A stretch of 64,000 nt of DNA from an uncultured Lachnospiraceae bacterium (GTDB lineage Bacteria; Bacillota; Clostridia; Lachnospirales; Lachnospiraceae), in contig CATLAK010000019.1 in NCBI GenBank assembly GCA_949878435.1, positions 1-64,000 of the forward strand. Reading direction: 5' to 3'. Positions 48,822 to 57,907 of this stretch are shown one piece after another. The position numbers and the translations under genes are program-made. How positions within the stretch are numbered: the stretch's first letter is position 1; each line of letters begins with the position of its first letter. The notes below the pieces were generated by a model. It worked only from the letters and a program-made list of their open reading frames with translations, made no database searches and was not told the DNA's origin.

Positions 48822-51272
48822 ATGAGTAATCAGGGTCGGGTTCACAGCGGGTCGAAGAACAGAGAGATTTCAGATAGAGAGACCTGTCATGGTCGTCTGG
48901 CAAGGGAGATTGCTGTGGAAGGAATGGTTCTTCTGAAAAATGCCGGAATACTGCCGCTTAATCCCAAAACGCCCATCGCGCTGCTTGGCAGCGGCGCTAT
49001 GCAGACAGTTAAAGGCGGCACGGGCTCCGGGGATGTTAATAACAGGGAGAGCTTTTCAATTTATCAGGGAATGAAGGAGAAGGGAGCAGTTCTGGTAAGC
49101 GAAGCGTGGCTTGAAGAATATGGGGAGTGCTATAGAAAAGCCAGAAATGTGTGGAAGGAAAAGGTACTTAAGGCGGCGGAATATATGGAGAATCCATTTG
49201 ACGCTTATGCAGCTAACCCGTTTGCGCTGCCTCAGGGACGTGAAATCAGAAAGGGGGATGTGCAGGGAGCAGAGGCAGCCGTTTACGTCTTAAGCCGCAT
49301 TTCGGGAGAGGGAAAAGACCGGCGTAAAACAAAAGGAGATTACTATTTAAGCGACAAGGAGGAAAAAGAACTACTTTTCTTAAATGAGCGGCAAATCCCA
49401 ATTGTTTTAATCTTAAATTCAGGAGGTCCCGTAGAACTCACAGATATTTTGGAAAAGGCAGAGCACATTAAGGCTGTCGTGTTGATTTCTCAGCCTGGAC
49501 AGGAGGGGGGACGCGCTGTGGCGGATGTATTATTCGGTCATGCAGCTCCCGGCGGAAGGCTGACGTCGACATGGGCGTGCAGGTATGAGGATTATCCCTG
49601 CGCAAATGCCTTTGGTTATTTGAATGGCAATCTTGAGAATGATGAATACAGGGAAGGCATCTATGTTGGCTATCGGTATTTTGACAGTTTTGATGTGAAA
49701 CCTTTGTTTCCCTTTGGATATGGGCTTTCTTACACCTTGTTTGAGATCAGATTTGACAGATTGAGAATCGAAAAGAATAAGCTGGAAGTAGATGTGACGG
49801 TGAAGAACATCGGAGAACGCTATGCGGGCAGGGAGGTGGTCCAGGTCTATCTGACTTTGCCACAGGAGGGAGAAGAAAAAGAGTATCAGCGCCTGGCAGG
49901 ATTCTGCAAAACAAAGCTTCTTTTTCCGGGACAGTCCCAAAAGGTGGTGGTCCGTATAGAACAGAAGCAGATGGCAAGTTTTTATGAAAAAGAATGTGCA
50001 TGGATCGTCGAGAAAGGCGCATATGGCGTGTGGATAGGAGAACACTCCGCCTCCCTGCATCTTGCCGCGTTGGTGTATGTGCCGGAGAAAGCAGTAATTG
50101 AGCATACGCATCCGGTTTTCCAAGGTCGGAAGGGCTTAAAGGAGTTGAGCAGGAAAGCGCAGCTAAAGAACAGGGAAAAAAACTGGCTTGCAGATGCAAA
50201 GAGGAAAGGGATATGCGAATATACATTCATTGCTGGTAAAGAAGCACGCAGAGAGTGCAAACCCTATCCAAAACCGGACCAGCCTGTGGAAGACCTGATT
50301 TCGCTTTTATACGGCAATATTACCAAGGGGGCGAGCACCCTCGGTTCTTCGGGCAAGCGGGTTCCCGGCTCCGCAGGGGAGACTTCCGAGTTTTTGGAAG
50401 AAAAATATGGCATCCGCTCATTGATCATGGCGGATGGTCCTGCAGGACTTAGGCTGCGGCAAAGCTATGAGGTGGATCGGAAGGACGGCAGTATCTATGG
50501 AACAGGGGTGCTGGGAAGTTTGGAAAATGGATTTCTGGAACCTATGGTTTATCATGAAAATACGGACGTCTATTATCAGTTCTGTACGGCGTTTCCTGTG
50601 GGGACTATGATGGCGCAGACATGGGATGAAGTGCTTATGGAAAGATTTGGAGAAGCTGTAGCGGCGGAAATGAAGGAATTTCACGTAGATTTATGGCTAG
50701 CGCCAGGAATGAATATTCACAGGAATCCGCTGTGCGGGCGCAACTTTGAATATTATTCAGAAGATCCCTTTTTATCTGGTGTGATGGCAGCGGCAGTGAC
50801 AAAGGGGGTGCAGAGCCAAAGGGGATGCGGTGTGACCATCAAACACTTTGCCTGCAATAATCAGGAGGATAACCGCACAGGGGTAGACGTGCGTGTGTCT
50901 GAACGTGCGCTTAGGGAAATCTATCTGCGCGGATTTGAAATAGCAGTCAAGACAAGCGCGCCGGCAGCTATGATGACCTCCTACAATCTGCTTAACGGAA
51001 CACATACCGCCAACAGCAGAGAACTATGCACAGTCATTGCCCGCAAGGAGTGGGGATTTGACGGTGTGATCATGTCCGATTGGAATACCACCGTACCTGA
51101 GGACGGAAGCATTCCATGGAAATGCCCGGCAGCCGGAAACGACATTATCATGCCCGGAAACCCACAGGATCATCAGAACATTTGCGAGGCATATGCACAA
51201 GGATTGCTCTCCGAGGAAGACATTAGAACCTGTGCCAGCCGTATCATAAACCTAATCCGCAAATTCACCTGA
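48822..51272 (+). CDS. GH3 beta-glucosidase with permuted domain order
   Basis: N-terminal AREIAVEGMVLLKNAGILPL (usually C-terminal domain); C-terminal GFDGVIMSDWNTT catalytic barrel segment; KHFACNNQEDNR. Confidence 0.9.
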   Translation: MSNQGRVHSGSKNREISDRETCHGRLAREIAVEGMVLLKNAGILPLNPKTPIALLGSGAMQTVKGGTGSGDVNNRESFSIYQGMKEKGAVLVSEAWLEEYGECYRKARNVWKEKVLKAAEYMENPFDAYAANPFALPQGREIRKGDVQGAEAAVYVLSRISGEGKDRRKTKGDYYLSDKEEKELLFLNERQIPIVLILNSGGPVELTDILEKAEHIKAVVLISQPGQEGGRAVADVLFGHAAPGGRLTSTWACRYEDYPCANAFGYLNGNLENDEYREGIYVGYRYFDSFDVKPLFPFGYGLSYTLFEIRFDRLRIEKNKLEVDVTVKNIGERYAGREVVQVYLTLPQEGEEKEYQRLAGFCKTKLLFPGQSQKVVVRIEQKQMASFYEKECAWIVEKGAYGVWIGEHSASLHLAALVYVPEKAVIEHTHPVFQGRKGLKELSRKAQLKNREKNWLADAKRKGICEYTFIAGKEARRECKPYPKPDQPVEDLISLLYGNITKGASTLGSSGKRVPGSAGETSEFLEEKYGIRSLIMADGPAGLRLRQSYEVDRKDGSIYGTGVLGSLENGFLEPMVYHENTDVYYQFCTAFPVGTMMAQTWDEVLMERFGEAVAAEMKEFHVDLWLAPGMNIHRNPLCGRNFEYYSEDPFLSGVMAAAVTKGVQSQRGCGVTIKHFACNNQEDNRTGVDVRVSERALREIYLRGFEIAVKTSAPAAMMTSYNLLNGTHTANSRELCTVIARKEWGFDGVIMSDWNTTVPEDGSIPWKCPAAGNDIIMPGNPQDHQNICEAYAQGLLSEEDIRTCASRIINLIRKFT

Positions 51273-51465
51273 CACAACGGGCAGCCCCCACATCCCCTTC
51301 CCTATAGTACTCCGGGAAATAATTGCGGTCTGAACTGCCACAATTATTTCACTAGTTTTTCTTTTTATGTTTGCAACAATGATGGTAATGATGTTACAAT
51401 AGTAATGATATTACTGATTGCCATATGCATAATATTACAGACAGGAAAAGAAGGGAGGGCATACG

Positions 51466-53040
51466 ATGGGCGGTAAAGCAGATTTTTTATCTGAAGATGA
51501 AATCGCGGAACTCAAGAAGGAAATGGAAGCGCTGATTAAGGAAGATGGAGGTCAGGGTGCCAAGCGTGAGGAACCGATATCAGAGCCGATCCCGGAAGGG
51601 CAGATTTTAAGTGATATTATAGACGAGACCAATACCAACGCCCTTAGTATTGAAGAAAATGGTTCTTATATAAAGATAGCAGAGGATGACATGACAGCAT
51701 GGCTGTATTTGACTGTACCCGGAAAGGGAAAAGAAAAGTACACGATGGAAGAGCTCATGGATTTTCTCAAAAAGAATGGAATTACAACAGGATTTCATAA
51801 CTCCAATCTGGCAGCCATGATCAAAAAGAAGGTATATGAGCGTGAAATCGTGGTCGCAAAGGGGCAGCCGGTGATCGAGGGGAAGGATGGATACTATGAG
51901 TACAAATTCGATCCCGACCAGCACCGGGCGCCTAAAGTATTGGCAGACGGCAGTGTGGATTATACCAGTATGAGCGTGCTGCAGAATGTCAGAAAGGATG
52001 AAGTGATCGCCATTTATCATCACGCGGAGGAAGGCGAGAATGGCTATGATGTGAGAGGAAGAGTCCTGCCGGTCAAAAAGGTCAAAGAGGCAGCGCCGCT
52101 TCGGGGGCAGGTGGTGTGCAGCCCGGAGAATCCGGATGTCTATCTTGCACAGAAGGATGGAAAGATTGAATTTAAAAATGGAAAGATAGATATCCAGTCT
52201 CTGCACGAAATCAACGGGGATGTCACTTTGATAACCGGAAAAATTGAGTTTTACGGAGATATCGTCATCAATGGCAATGTGGAAGCCGGCGTGGTGATAA
52301 GGGCTGGAAGGAACATCGAGATTCAGGGAACGGTGGAAGCCGTCAATCTGTTTGCCGGCGGCGATGTGATCTTAAAAAAGGGCATTCAGGGAGCCCAGAG
52401 AGCCAAGGTTTCTGCAAGAGGCAATGTTTTTGCTGATTTCATCGAGCACGCGGTGGTAAATGCAGGCGGCAATGTACAGGCAAATACAATCTTAAATTCC
52501 AGAATTGCATCCGATGGAGAGGTTATTTTAACAGGAAATAAGGGTGCCATCATTGGCGGATATACCCATGCGATGCTGGGAATCTCCGCAACAGAGATCG
52601 GAAACCCGGCAGAGGTCAGAACGGTCGTCCATGTAGGCAGTGAAAAGGAAGTTTACACCAGACTGCAGACGGCAAAAGCTGCAGAGGTGGAGCAGAGCGA
52701 GGAATTGCAGGAACTTACCGAAAAGGCATCTGAGCTTCTGCGGAAAAAGAAAGCGGCAAATGGGAAGATTCCGGATATCATGGAAGGACGAATCAAGGAT
52801 CTTGAATATAAGATCAACTCCCTGAAGAAAGAACTTGGGGAAAACATAGAAGAGCGCAAGAAATGCGAAGCGACCATTGCCAGAGGAAAGCAGGCAGAGA
52901 TTGTAGTAAACGGCAACGTTTACCGCGGCACGGTGGTGTGCCTTGCGCAGATTCAGATGCCCATAGAGCGCAGTACCTGCTTTATGAAGTATTTCCAGGA
53001 AAGAGGTATGATTGAAAGCAGCGTCATCGCATATTCTTAA
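51466..53040 (+). CDS. FapA family protein (DUF342)
   Basis: Polar beta-helix GDIVINGNVEAGVVIRAGRNIEIQGTVEAVNLFAGGDVILKKGIQG. Confidence 0.88.
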   Translation: MGGKADFLSEDEIAELKKEMEALIKEDGGQGAKREEPISEPIPEGQILSDIIDETNTNALSIEENGSYIKIAEDDMTAWLYLTVPGKGKEKYTMEELMDFLKKNGITTGFHNSNLAAMIKKKVYEREIVVAKGQPVIEGKDGYYEYKFDPDQHRAPKVLADGSVDYTSMSVLQNVRKDEVIAIYHHAEEGENGYDVRGRVLPVKKVKEAAPLRGQVVCSPENPDVYLAQKDGKIEFKNGKIDIQSLHEINGDVTLITGKIEFYGDIVINGNVEAGVVIRAGRNIEIQGTVEAVNLFAGGDVILKKGIQGAQRAKVSARGNVFADFIEHAVVNAGGNVQANTILNSRIASDGEVILTGNKGAIIGGYTHAMLGISATEIGNPAEVRTVVHVGSEKEVYTRLQTAKAAEVEQSEELQELTEKASELLRKKKAANGKIPDIMEGRIKDLEYKINSLKKELGENIEERKKCEATIARGKQAEIVVNGNVYRGTVVCLAQIQMPIERSTCFMKYFQERGMIESSVIAYS

Positions 53041-53049
53041 GGTAAAAGC

Positions 53050-54336
53050 ATGAAAACATATAAAGAAGCAGAACAATATATTCTTGATATCCCCAAGTTT
53101 GCCGGAAAGCATACTCTGGAGGATACCAAAAGGCTGCTGGAACAGATTTCAGGCAGCAAAATAAGAAGCAGAATCGTTCATGTTGCAGGCACAAACGGAA
53201 AAGGTTCCGTTTGTGCTTATTTGCGTTCTATCTTGATGGAGAGCGGGTACAGTGTAGGCATGTTCATCTCCCCCCACCTGGAATCCATGCGGGAACGAAT
53301 CAGTATCAACTGTGAAATGATTTCGGAGGAGGAATTTGCAGGCTGCTTTGAAAAAATCAAAAAAATGGCAGACGAAAAAGACCATCCCTCTTTTTTTGAG
53401 TTTCTTTTTCTGATGGCGATGGATTATTTCGCAGGCAAGCAGCCTCAGTATATTATTTTAGAAACCGGGCTTGGCGGAAGGCTTGACGCCACCAATTCTA
53501 TTGAAAAGCCGGATGTATGTATTATCACGGAAATCGGCTATGATCACATGGAGTACCTGGGGAATAGCATTTCCGAAATAGCCGCCGAAAAAGCTGGCAT
53601 AATGAAACCGGGCGTGCCGGTAGTTTTTATGGATAAAAGACCGGAGAGCACGGAGGTTTTGACTGAATATGCCAAAAAAGTAAAAAGCCCCGCGATAAAA
53701 ATCGGAAAAGACAATATTTTGAATGTGAATATAAACAATAAAAGCATTGATTTTTCGTTCCATACTGGTTATTATAATTATGTTAGCCTTTTACTTGATA
53801 CCGTGGCACTGTATCAGACAGAAAATGCCGCGCTGGCAGTTGCGGCGGCAGAAGTGTTAAAGGATAAAGGCATTACAGAGGCTTCCATCAGAAAAGGTCT
53901 GCGTCTTGCAAAGTGGCAGGGCAGGATGGAAGAAGTCATGCCGGATATTTATCTGGATGGCGCGCATAATGAAGATGGTATAGAGGCATTTCTGCATACC
54001 GTCCAAAGAGACGGGTGTAAAGGAAAACGTTTTTTACTATTTGGGGTCGTCCGGGACAAGCGTTATGACGGCATGATTTGGCAAATCATACAATCCGGAC
54101 TTTTTAATCAGGCAGCGATAACCCTTTTGGAGACAGACAGAAGTGCATCCATAGAAGAACTGAAAACAATTTGGGCGCAATATACGGAAATAATATGCAG
54201 CTTTCATGTTGACGCAGGGGAGGCATATGAGCACCTGTTATCCCTAAAGGAGGATGGGGATCTGATTTATATTGCCGGCTCAATCTATTTGATAGGACAG
54301 ATGAAGTCCCTGATGAGGAGAAAACAGAATGATTGA
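53050..54336 (+). CDS. folC: Folylpolyglutamate synthase / dihydrofolate synthase
   Basis: RIVHVAGTNGKGSVCAYLRSILMESGYSVGMFISPHLESMRERI; ETGLGGRLDATN; DGAHNEDGI. Confidence 0.94.
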   Translation: MKTYKEAEQYILDIPKFAGKHTLEDTKRLLEQISGSKIRSRIVHVAGTNGKGSVCAYLRSILMESGYSVGMFISPHLESMRERISINCEMISEEEFAGCFEKIKKMADEKDHPSFFEFLFLMAMDYFAGKQPQYIILETGLGGRLDATNSIEKPDVCIITEIGYDHMEYLGNSISEIAAEKAGIMKPGVPVVFMDKRPESTEVLTEYAKKVKSPAIKIGKDNILNVNINNKSIDFSFHTGYYNYVSLLLDTVALYQTENAALAVAAAEVLKDKGITEASIRKGLRLAKWQGRMEEVMPDIYLDGAHNEDGIEAFLHTVQRDGCKGKRFLLFGVVRDKRYDGMIWQIIQSGLFNQAAITLLETDRSASIEELKTIWAQYTEIICSFHVDAGEAYEHLLSLKEDGDLIYIAGSIYLIGQMKSLMRRKQND

Positions 54337-54475
54337 TTTCGAAGAGGAATTGAAGAAATTCCATCCAAGTCTTGAAGTGGAGGATGCGGAAGAGGCGATT
54401 TATAACCAGGATTTGACGGATATGGCAGATATATTGATTAAAATGATAGAAAAGGCAAAACCCGAAGAAGAGTGA
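54329..54475 (+). CDS. Small 48-aa acidic protein (absent from supplied ORF track)
   Basis: ATG overlapping folC stop; MIDFEEELKKFHPSLEVEDAEEAIYNQDLTDMADILIKMIEKAKPEEE*. Confidence 0.7.
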   Translation: MIDFEEELKKFHPSLEVEDAEEAIYNQDLTDMADILIKMIEKAKPEEE

Positions 54476-54486
54476 GGAGTGACGGC

Positions 54487-55917
54487 ATGATTTGTTATAA
54501 GTGTGGGTGCCGTTTGTCAGAACACGATTTTTGTACGGGCTGTGGTGCGGATGTAGGTCTCTATAAGAGAATTATGTTCATGTCTAACCGTTTTTATAAT
54601 GATGGACTGGAAAAGGCCACGGTAAGAGATTTATCCGGAGCAATTGTCAGCTTACGGCAGAGTTTAAAATTTAATAAGAATAATATCGATGCAAGAAATC
54701 TCCTTGGTCTTGTTTATTTTGAGATGGGCGAAGTGGTTTCTGCATTAGGCGAGTGGGTCATCAGCAAAAATCTGCGTCCCCAAAAGAACATTGCAGATGA
54801 CTACATTGATATGATACAGACGAATCAGGCAAGGCTTGACACGATTAACCAGACGATCAAAAAGTACAATCAAGCATTGCTTTACTGCTATCAGGACAGT
54901 CAGGATCTGGCTGTGATACAGCTGAAAAAGGTACTTTCCTACAATCCAAAATATGTAAGGGCGCATCAGCTCCTTGCGCTTTTGTATATTGTGGCGGAGG
55001 AGTGGGAGAAGGCGCGTAGGGAATTGGAGAAATGCTGTCAGATCGATACGAACAACACCACTACGCTCCGCTACATGAAAGAAGTAGAACACATGCTGAT
55101 GCCGGAGGAGGCTGTCAAAAGCGCTCCGAAGAAGAAGGCGGTGCGGGAAAATGTGGTGCGCTATCAAAGCGGCAACGAAACCATTATTCAGCCGGTAAAT
55201 ATGAAGGAATCCAAAGGCGTTTCCACTTTGCTGAACTTAGGGCTGGGGGTGATTATCGGTGTTGCGATTGCCTGCTTTCTGATTCTTCCTGGACAGATCC
55301 AGAACGCAAAAGCGGATATCAATAACGAACTGCGGGCGGTCAGCGAACAGTCCGATGCCAAGACAGCAACCATTGATGAGCTGGAACAAAAGGTACAAAA
55401 GCTTACCGATGAGAATGCAGCACTTACTGCGGAGCTTGCCTCTTATCAGGGAACGGACGGCACGCTCAAGGCGACGGATGGGCTTATGATGGCGGTTGAC
55501 GCATATTTGAAGAATCCTGACGATATTGAGTCGATTGCCTTATACCTGGAAGCACTGGATGAGGAAGAAGGGGAGGACAAGACGGAAGGCATTCAGGATA
55601 AGACAGAGGCATTCACAGCGTTGTATGATGATTTCTTGGGACTGATTGGAGAAAGACTGGTGGATTACTATTATAATGCCGGTTATGCGGCATACCGGGC
55701 GGATGATTACGAGACGGCAATTCCTAATCTGGCAAGGGCATATCAATACGATTCTGCCAACGGTGATGCATTATATCATCTTGCAAACAGTTACAGGAGA
55801 AACGGCGACGAGGACAAGGCAAAAGAGTTGTATGCGGAGGTAATCGACAACTTCCCCGATACAGAAATTGCAAATCGGTCGGAGACTTATCTGGCTGAAA
55901 TCAATAATGCGGATTAA
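54487..55917 (+). CDS. TPR protein with N-terminal zinc ribbon and central TM
   Basis: MICYKCGCRLSEHDFCTGCGADVG; TPR-like helices; TM LGLGVIIGVAIACFLIL; coiled-coil and C-terminal TPRs. Confidence 0.82.
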   Translation: MICYKCGCRLSEHDFCTGCGADVGLYKRIMFMSNRFYNDGLEKATVRDLSGAIVSLRQSLKFNKNNIDARNLLGLVYFEMGEVVSALGEWVISKNLRPQKNIADDYIDMIQTNQARLDTINQTIKKYNQALLYCYQDSQDLAVIQLKKVLSYNPKYVRAHQLLALLYIVAEEWEKARRELEKCCQIDTNNTTTLRYMKEVEHMLMPEEAVKSAPKKKAVRENVVRYQSGNETIIQPVNMKESKGVSTLLNLGLGVIIGVAIACFLILPGQIQNAKADINNELRAVSEQSDAKTATIDELEQKVQKLTDENAALTAELASYQGTDGTLKATDGLMMAVDAYLKNPDDIESIALYLEALDEEEGEDKTEGIQDKTEAFTALYDDFLGLIGERLVDYYYNAGYAAYRADDYETAIPNLARAYQYDSANGDALYHLANSYRRNGDEDKAKELYAEVIDNFPDTEIANRSETYLAEINNAD

Positions 55918-55946
55918 ATGATTAAAAATCAAATAACCAGTACACG

Positions 55947-55984
55947 AAAGAGAACAGATGCAAGTTTGTTCTCTTTTTTTGTTT
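55947..55984 (+). terminator. Rho-independent terminator after the TPR gene
   Basis: aaagagaaca-gatgcaagtt-tgttctcttttttttg. Confidence 0.85.
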
Positions 55985-56034
55985 TATAACAAAGTACACA
56001 CTTTTTTATATGGAAATCAGGAAGGGGAGTTTAT

Positions 56035-56343
56035 ATGGAAGAAAATTTTAAAGTAATTGATAATTATCTGATGGTCAGGATGCCCGAAGAGGTGGATCAT
56101 CACAAGTCGGTTTACATAAGTAAGACGGCTGACGAGTATATCATGAAGGAGGGAGTGGGGAATGTTGTCTTCGACTTTGAAGACACTCGTTTTATGGACA
56201 GCTCCGGAATAGGGATTATTATAGGAAGATATAAGAAAATATCTTATTTCGGAGGAAAGGTATTCGCCATCAATACGGACATGCGTATCAGGCGGACATT
56301 AATGATATGTGGTTTACATAAAGTTATTGAAATCATGGAATAA
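56035..56343 (+). CDS. spoIIAA: Anti-sigma F factor antagonist (STAS)
   Basis: NVVFDFEDTRFMDSSGIGIIIGRYKKI; followed by spoIIAB and sigF. Confidence 0.95.
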   Translation: MEENFKVIDNYLMVRMPEEVDHHKSVYISKTADEYIMKEGVGNVVFDFEDTRFMDSSGIGIIIGRYKKISYFGGKVFAINTDMRIRRTLMICGLHKVIEIME

Positions 56344-56370
56344 AAAACTAATGCTTGAAAGGAAGAGAAT

Positions 56371-56889
56371 ATGGAGACAGGACACAGAATGGAAAATGGG
56401 ATGAGGAACAATACCATGCTGAAAAATGAAATGCATCTGACATTTGATGCCGTTTCAGTGAATGAAGCTTTTGCCAGAATAGCAGTGGCAGCTTTTGTAA
56501 CGCCCCTTAATCCCACAGTTGAAGAAATATCAGACATCAAAACGGCGGTTTCAGAGGCAGTGACCAATGCCATCATCCACGGATATGATCCAGAGTATGA
56601 AAATGATAATCTATCGGAAGAAAGGCATCAGATCTATATGCACTGCCTCATAGAGGAAGATGTTCTCCAAGTGGAGGTGAAGGATACGGGAAAGGGGATT
56701 GAAAATATCGAACAGGCGATGGAACCTCTTTTTACCACAAAGCCGGAAATGGACAGGTCAGGAATGGGGTTTGCCTTTATGGAGGCGTTCATGGACGACC
56801 TGGAGGTGATATCTGCCCCAGGCATGGGGACGACCGTGCAAATGAAGAAAAAATTAGGAACCACATCATGGATTAGGCAAGAGGACTGA
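56371..56889 (+). CDS. spoIIAB: Anti-sigma F factor (serine kinase)
   Basis: VSEAVTNAIIHGY; VEVKDTGKGIENIEQAMEPLFTTKPEMDRSGMGFAFMEAFMD; exact start uncertain (several in-frame ATGs). Confidence 0.95.
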   Translation: METGHRMENGMRNNTMLKNEMHLTFDAVSVNEAFARIAVAAFVTPLNPTVEEISDIKTAVSEAVTNAIIHGYDPEYENDNLSEERHQIYMHCLIEEDVLQVEVKDTGKGIENIEQAMEPLFTTKPEMDRSGMGFAFMEAFMDDLEVISAPGMGTTVQMKKKLGTTSWIRQED

Positions 56890-56892
56890 TCT

Positions 56893-57621
56893 ATGATAGA
56901 GAATGCAGTACTGATCGGGAGAGCACAGGCAGGAGAAAAGGAAGCAAGGGAAGTACTGATAGAGCAGAATCTGGGGCTGGTGCGCCATATCGTGAAGCGC
57001 TTTACCGGCAGGGGCTATGATGCGGAGGATCTGTTTCAGATTGGCGTGATAGGACTGATCAAGTCCATTGATAAATTTAATACAAGTTATGACGTTAAGT
57101 TCTCCACCTATGCGGTTCCGCTGATCACCGGTGAAATCAAGCGTTTTATTCGGGATGACGGGATGGTGAAGGTGTCCCGGACGCTAAAGGAAAATGCCAT
57201 GCGGGTGAAATATGCCAAGGAAAGGCTCGGCAATCAGCTGAACCGCGAACCCACGCTTGCGGAGGTGGCGGGGGAGGCAGCCCTTTCCGTGGAAGAAGTG
57301 GTGCTTGCCATGGACGCTTCCGTGCAGGTGGAATCCATCTATAAATCAGTCTATCAAAATGATGGCAGCGAAATATTTATGGTGGACCAGCTGGCAGATG
57401 AAAAGCAAAATGAACAGGAGGCTGTGTTGAATCATATGGTAGTGCGCCAGCTGATCAGCGGTCTGCCGCAAAAGGAACAGAAACTGATCAGGCTCAGATA
57501 CTATCAGGATAAGACGCAGACAGAGGTTGCAAAGGTCTTAGGCATCAGTCAGGTGCAGGTAAGCCGGCTGGAAAAGAAAATACTGCTGGGCATGAGACAG
57601 AAGATGGCGGATGTTCAGTAG
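56893..57621 (+). CDS. sigF: RNA polymerase sporulation sigma factor SigF
   Basis: GYDAEDLFQIGVIGLIKSIDKFNTSYDVKFSTYAVPLITGEIKRFIRDDG; C-terminal HTH; operon context. Confidence 0.95.
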   Translation: MIENAVLIGRAQAGEKEAREVLIEQNLGLVRHIVKRFTGRGYDAEDLFQIGVIGLIKSIDKFNTSYDVKFSTYAVPLITGEIKRFIRDDGMVKVSRTLKENAMRVKYAKERLGNQLNREPTLAEVAGEAALSVEEVVLAMDASVQVESIYKSVYQNDGSEIFMVDQLADEKQNEQEAVLNHMVVRQLISGLPQKEQKLIRLRYYQDKTQTEVAKVLGISQVQVSRLEKKILLGMRQKMADVQ

Positions 57622-57835
57622 GAGTCAGCCGCATCCGTGCCGCGCGACTCCTGAAATCGCCATCCATGGCGATTCCTCCCTGGGAATCTAACATTCTGTA
57701 AGTGAAATTGCCGATTTTTCAAAAAGACTGGAAAAGATATGGTGTGCCGCCGTCTGCGCCGCCCCGTCCGTTCTCCAAGCTGCTCTCCTGAACCTGCAGG
57801 CTGGACAATTACAAGGAGTTGGATTTTGCCGGTTG
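57620..57835 (+). repeat. Structured intergenic repeat, copy 2 (57690 onward similar to 7612-7782)
   Basis: Hairpins aggagtc..gactcct and aatcgccat-cc-atggcgatt, then the segment shared with copy 1. Confidence 0.55.
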
Positions 57836-57907
57836 ACATAATTTAGAGAATATAGTAAGGTATATAGCGTCAAAGAATACCTTCATGTAAATCTCTGGGG
57901 AGCACTA

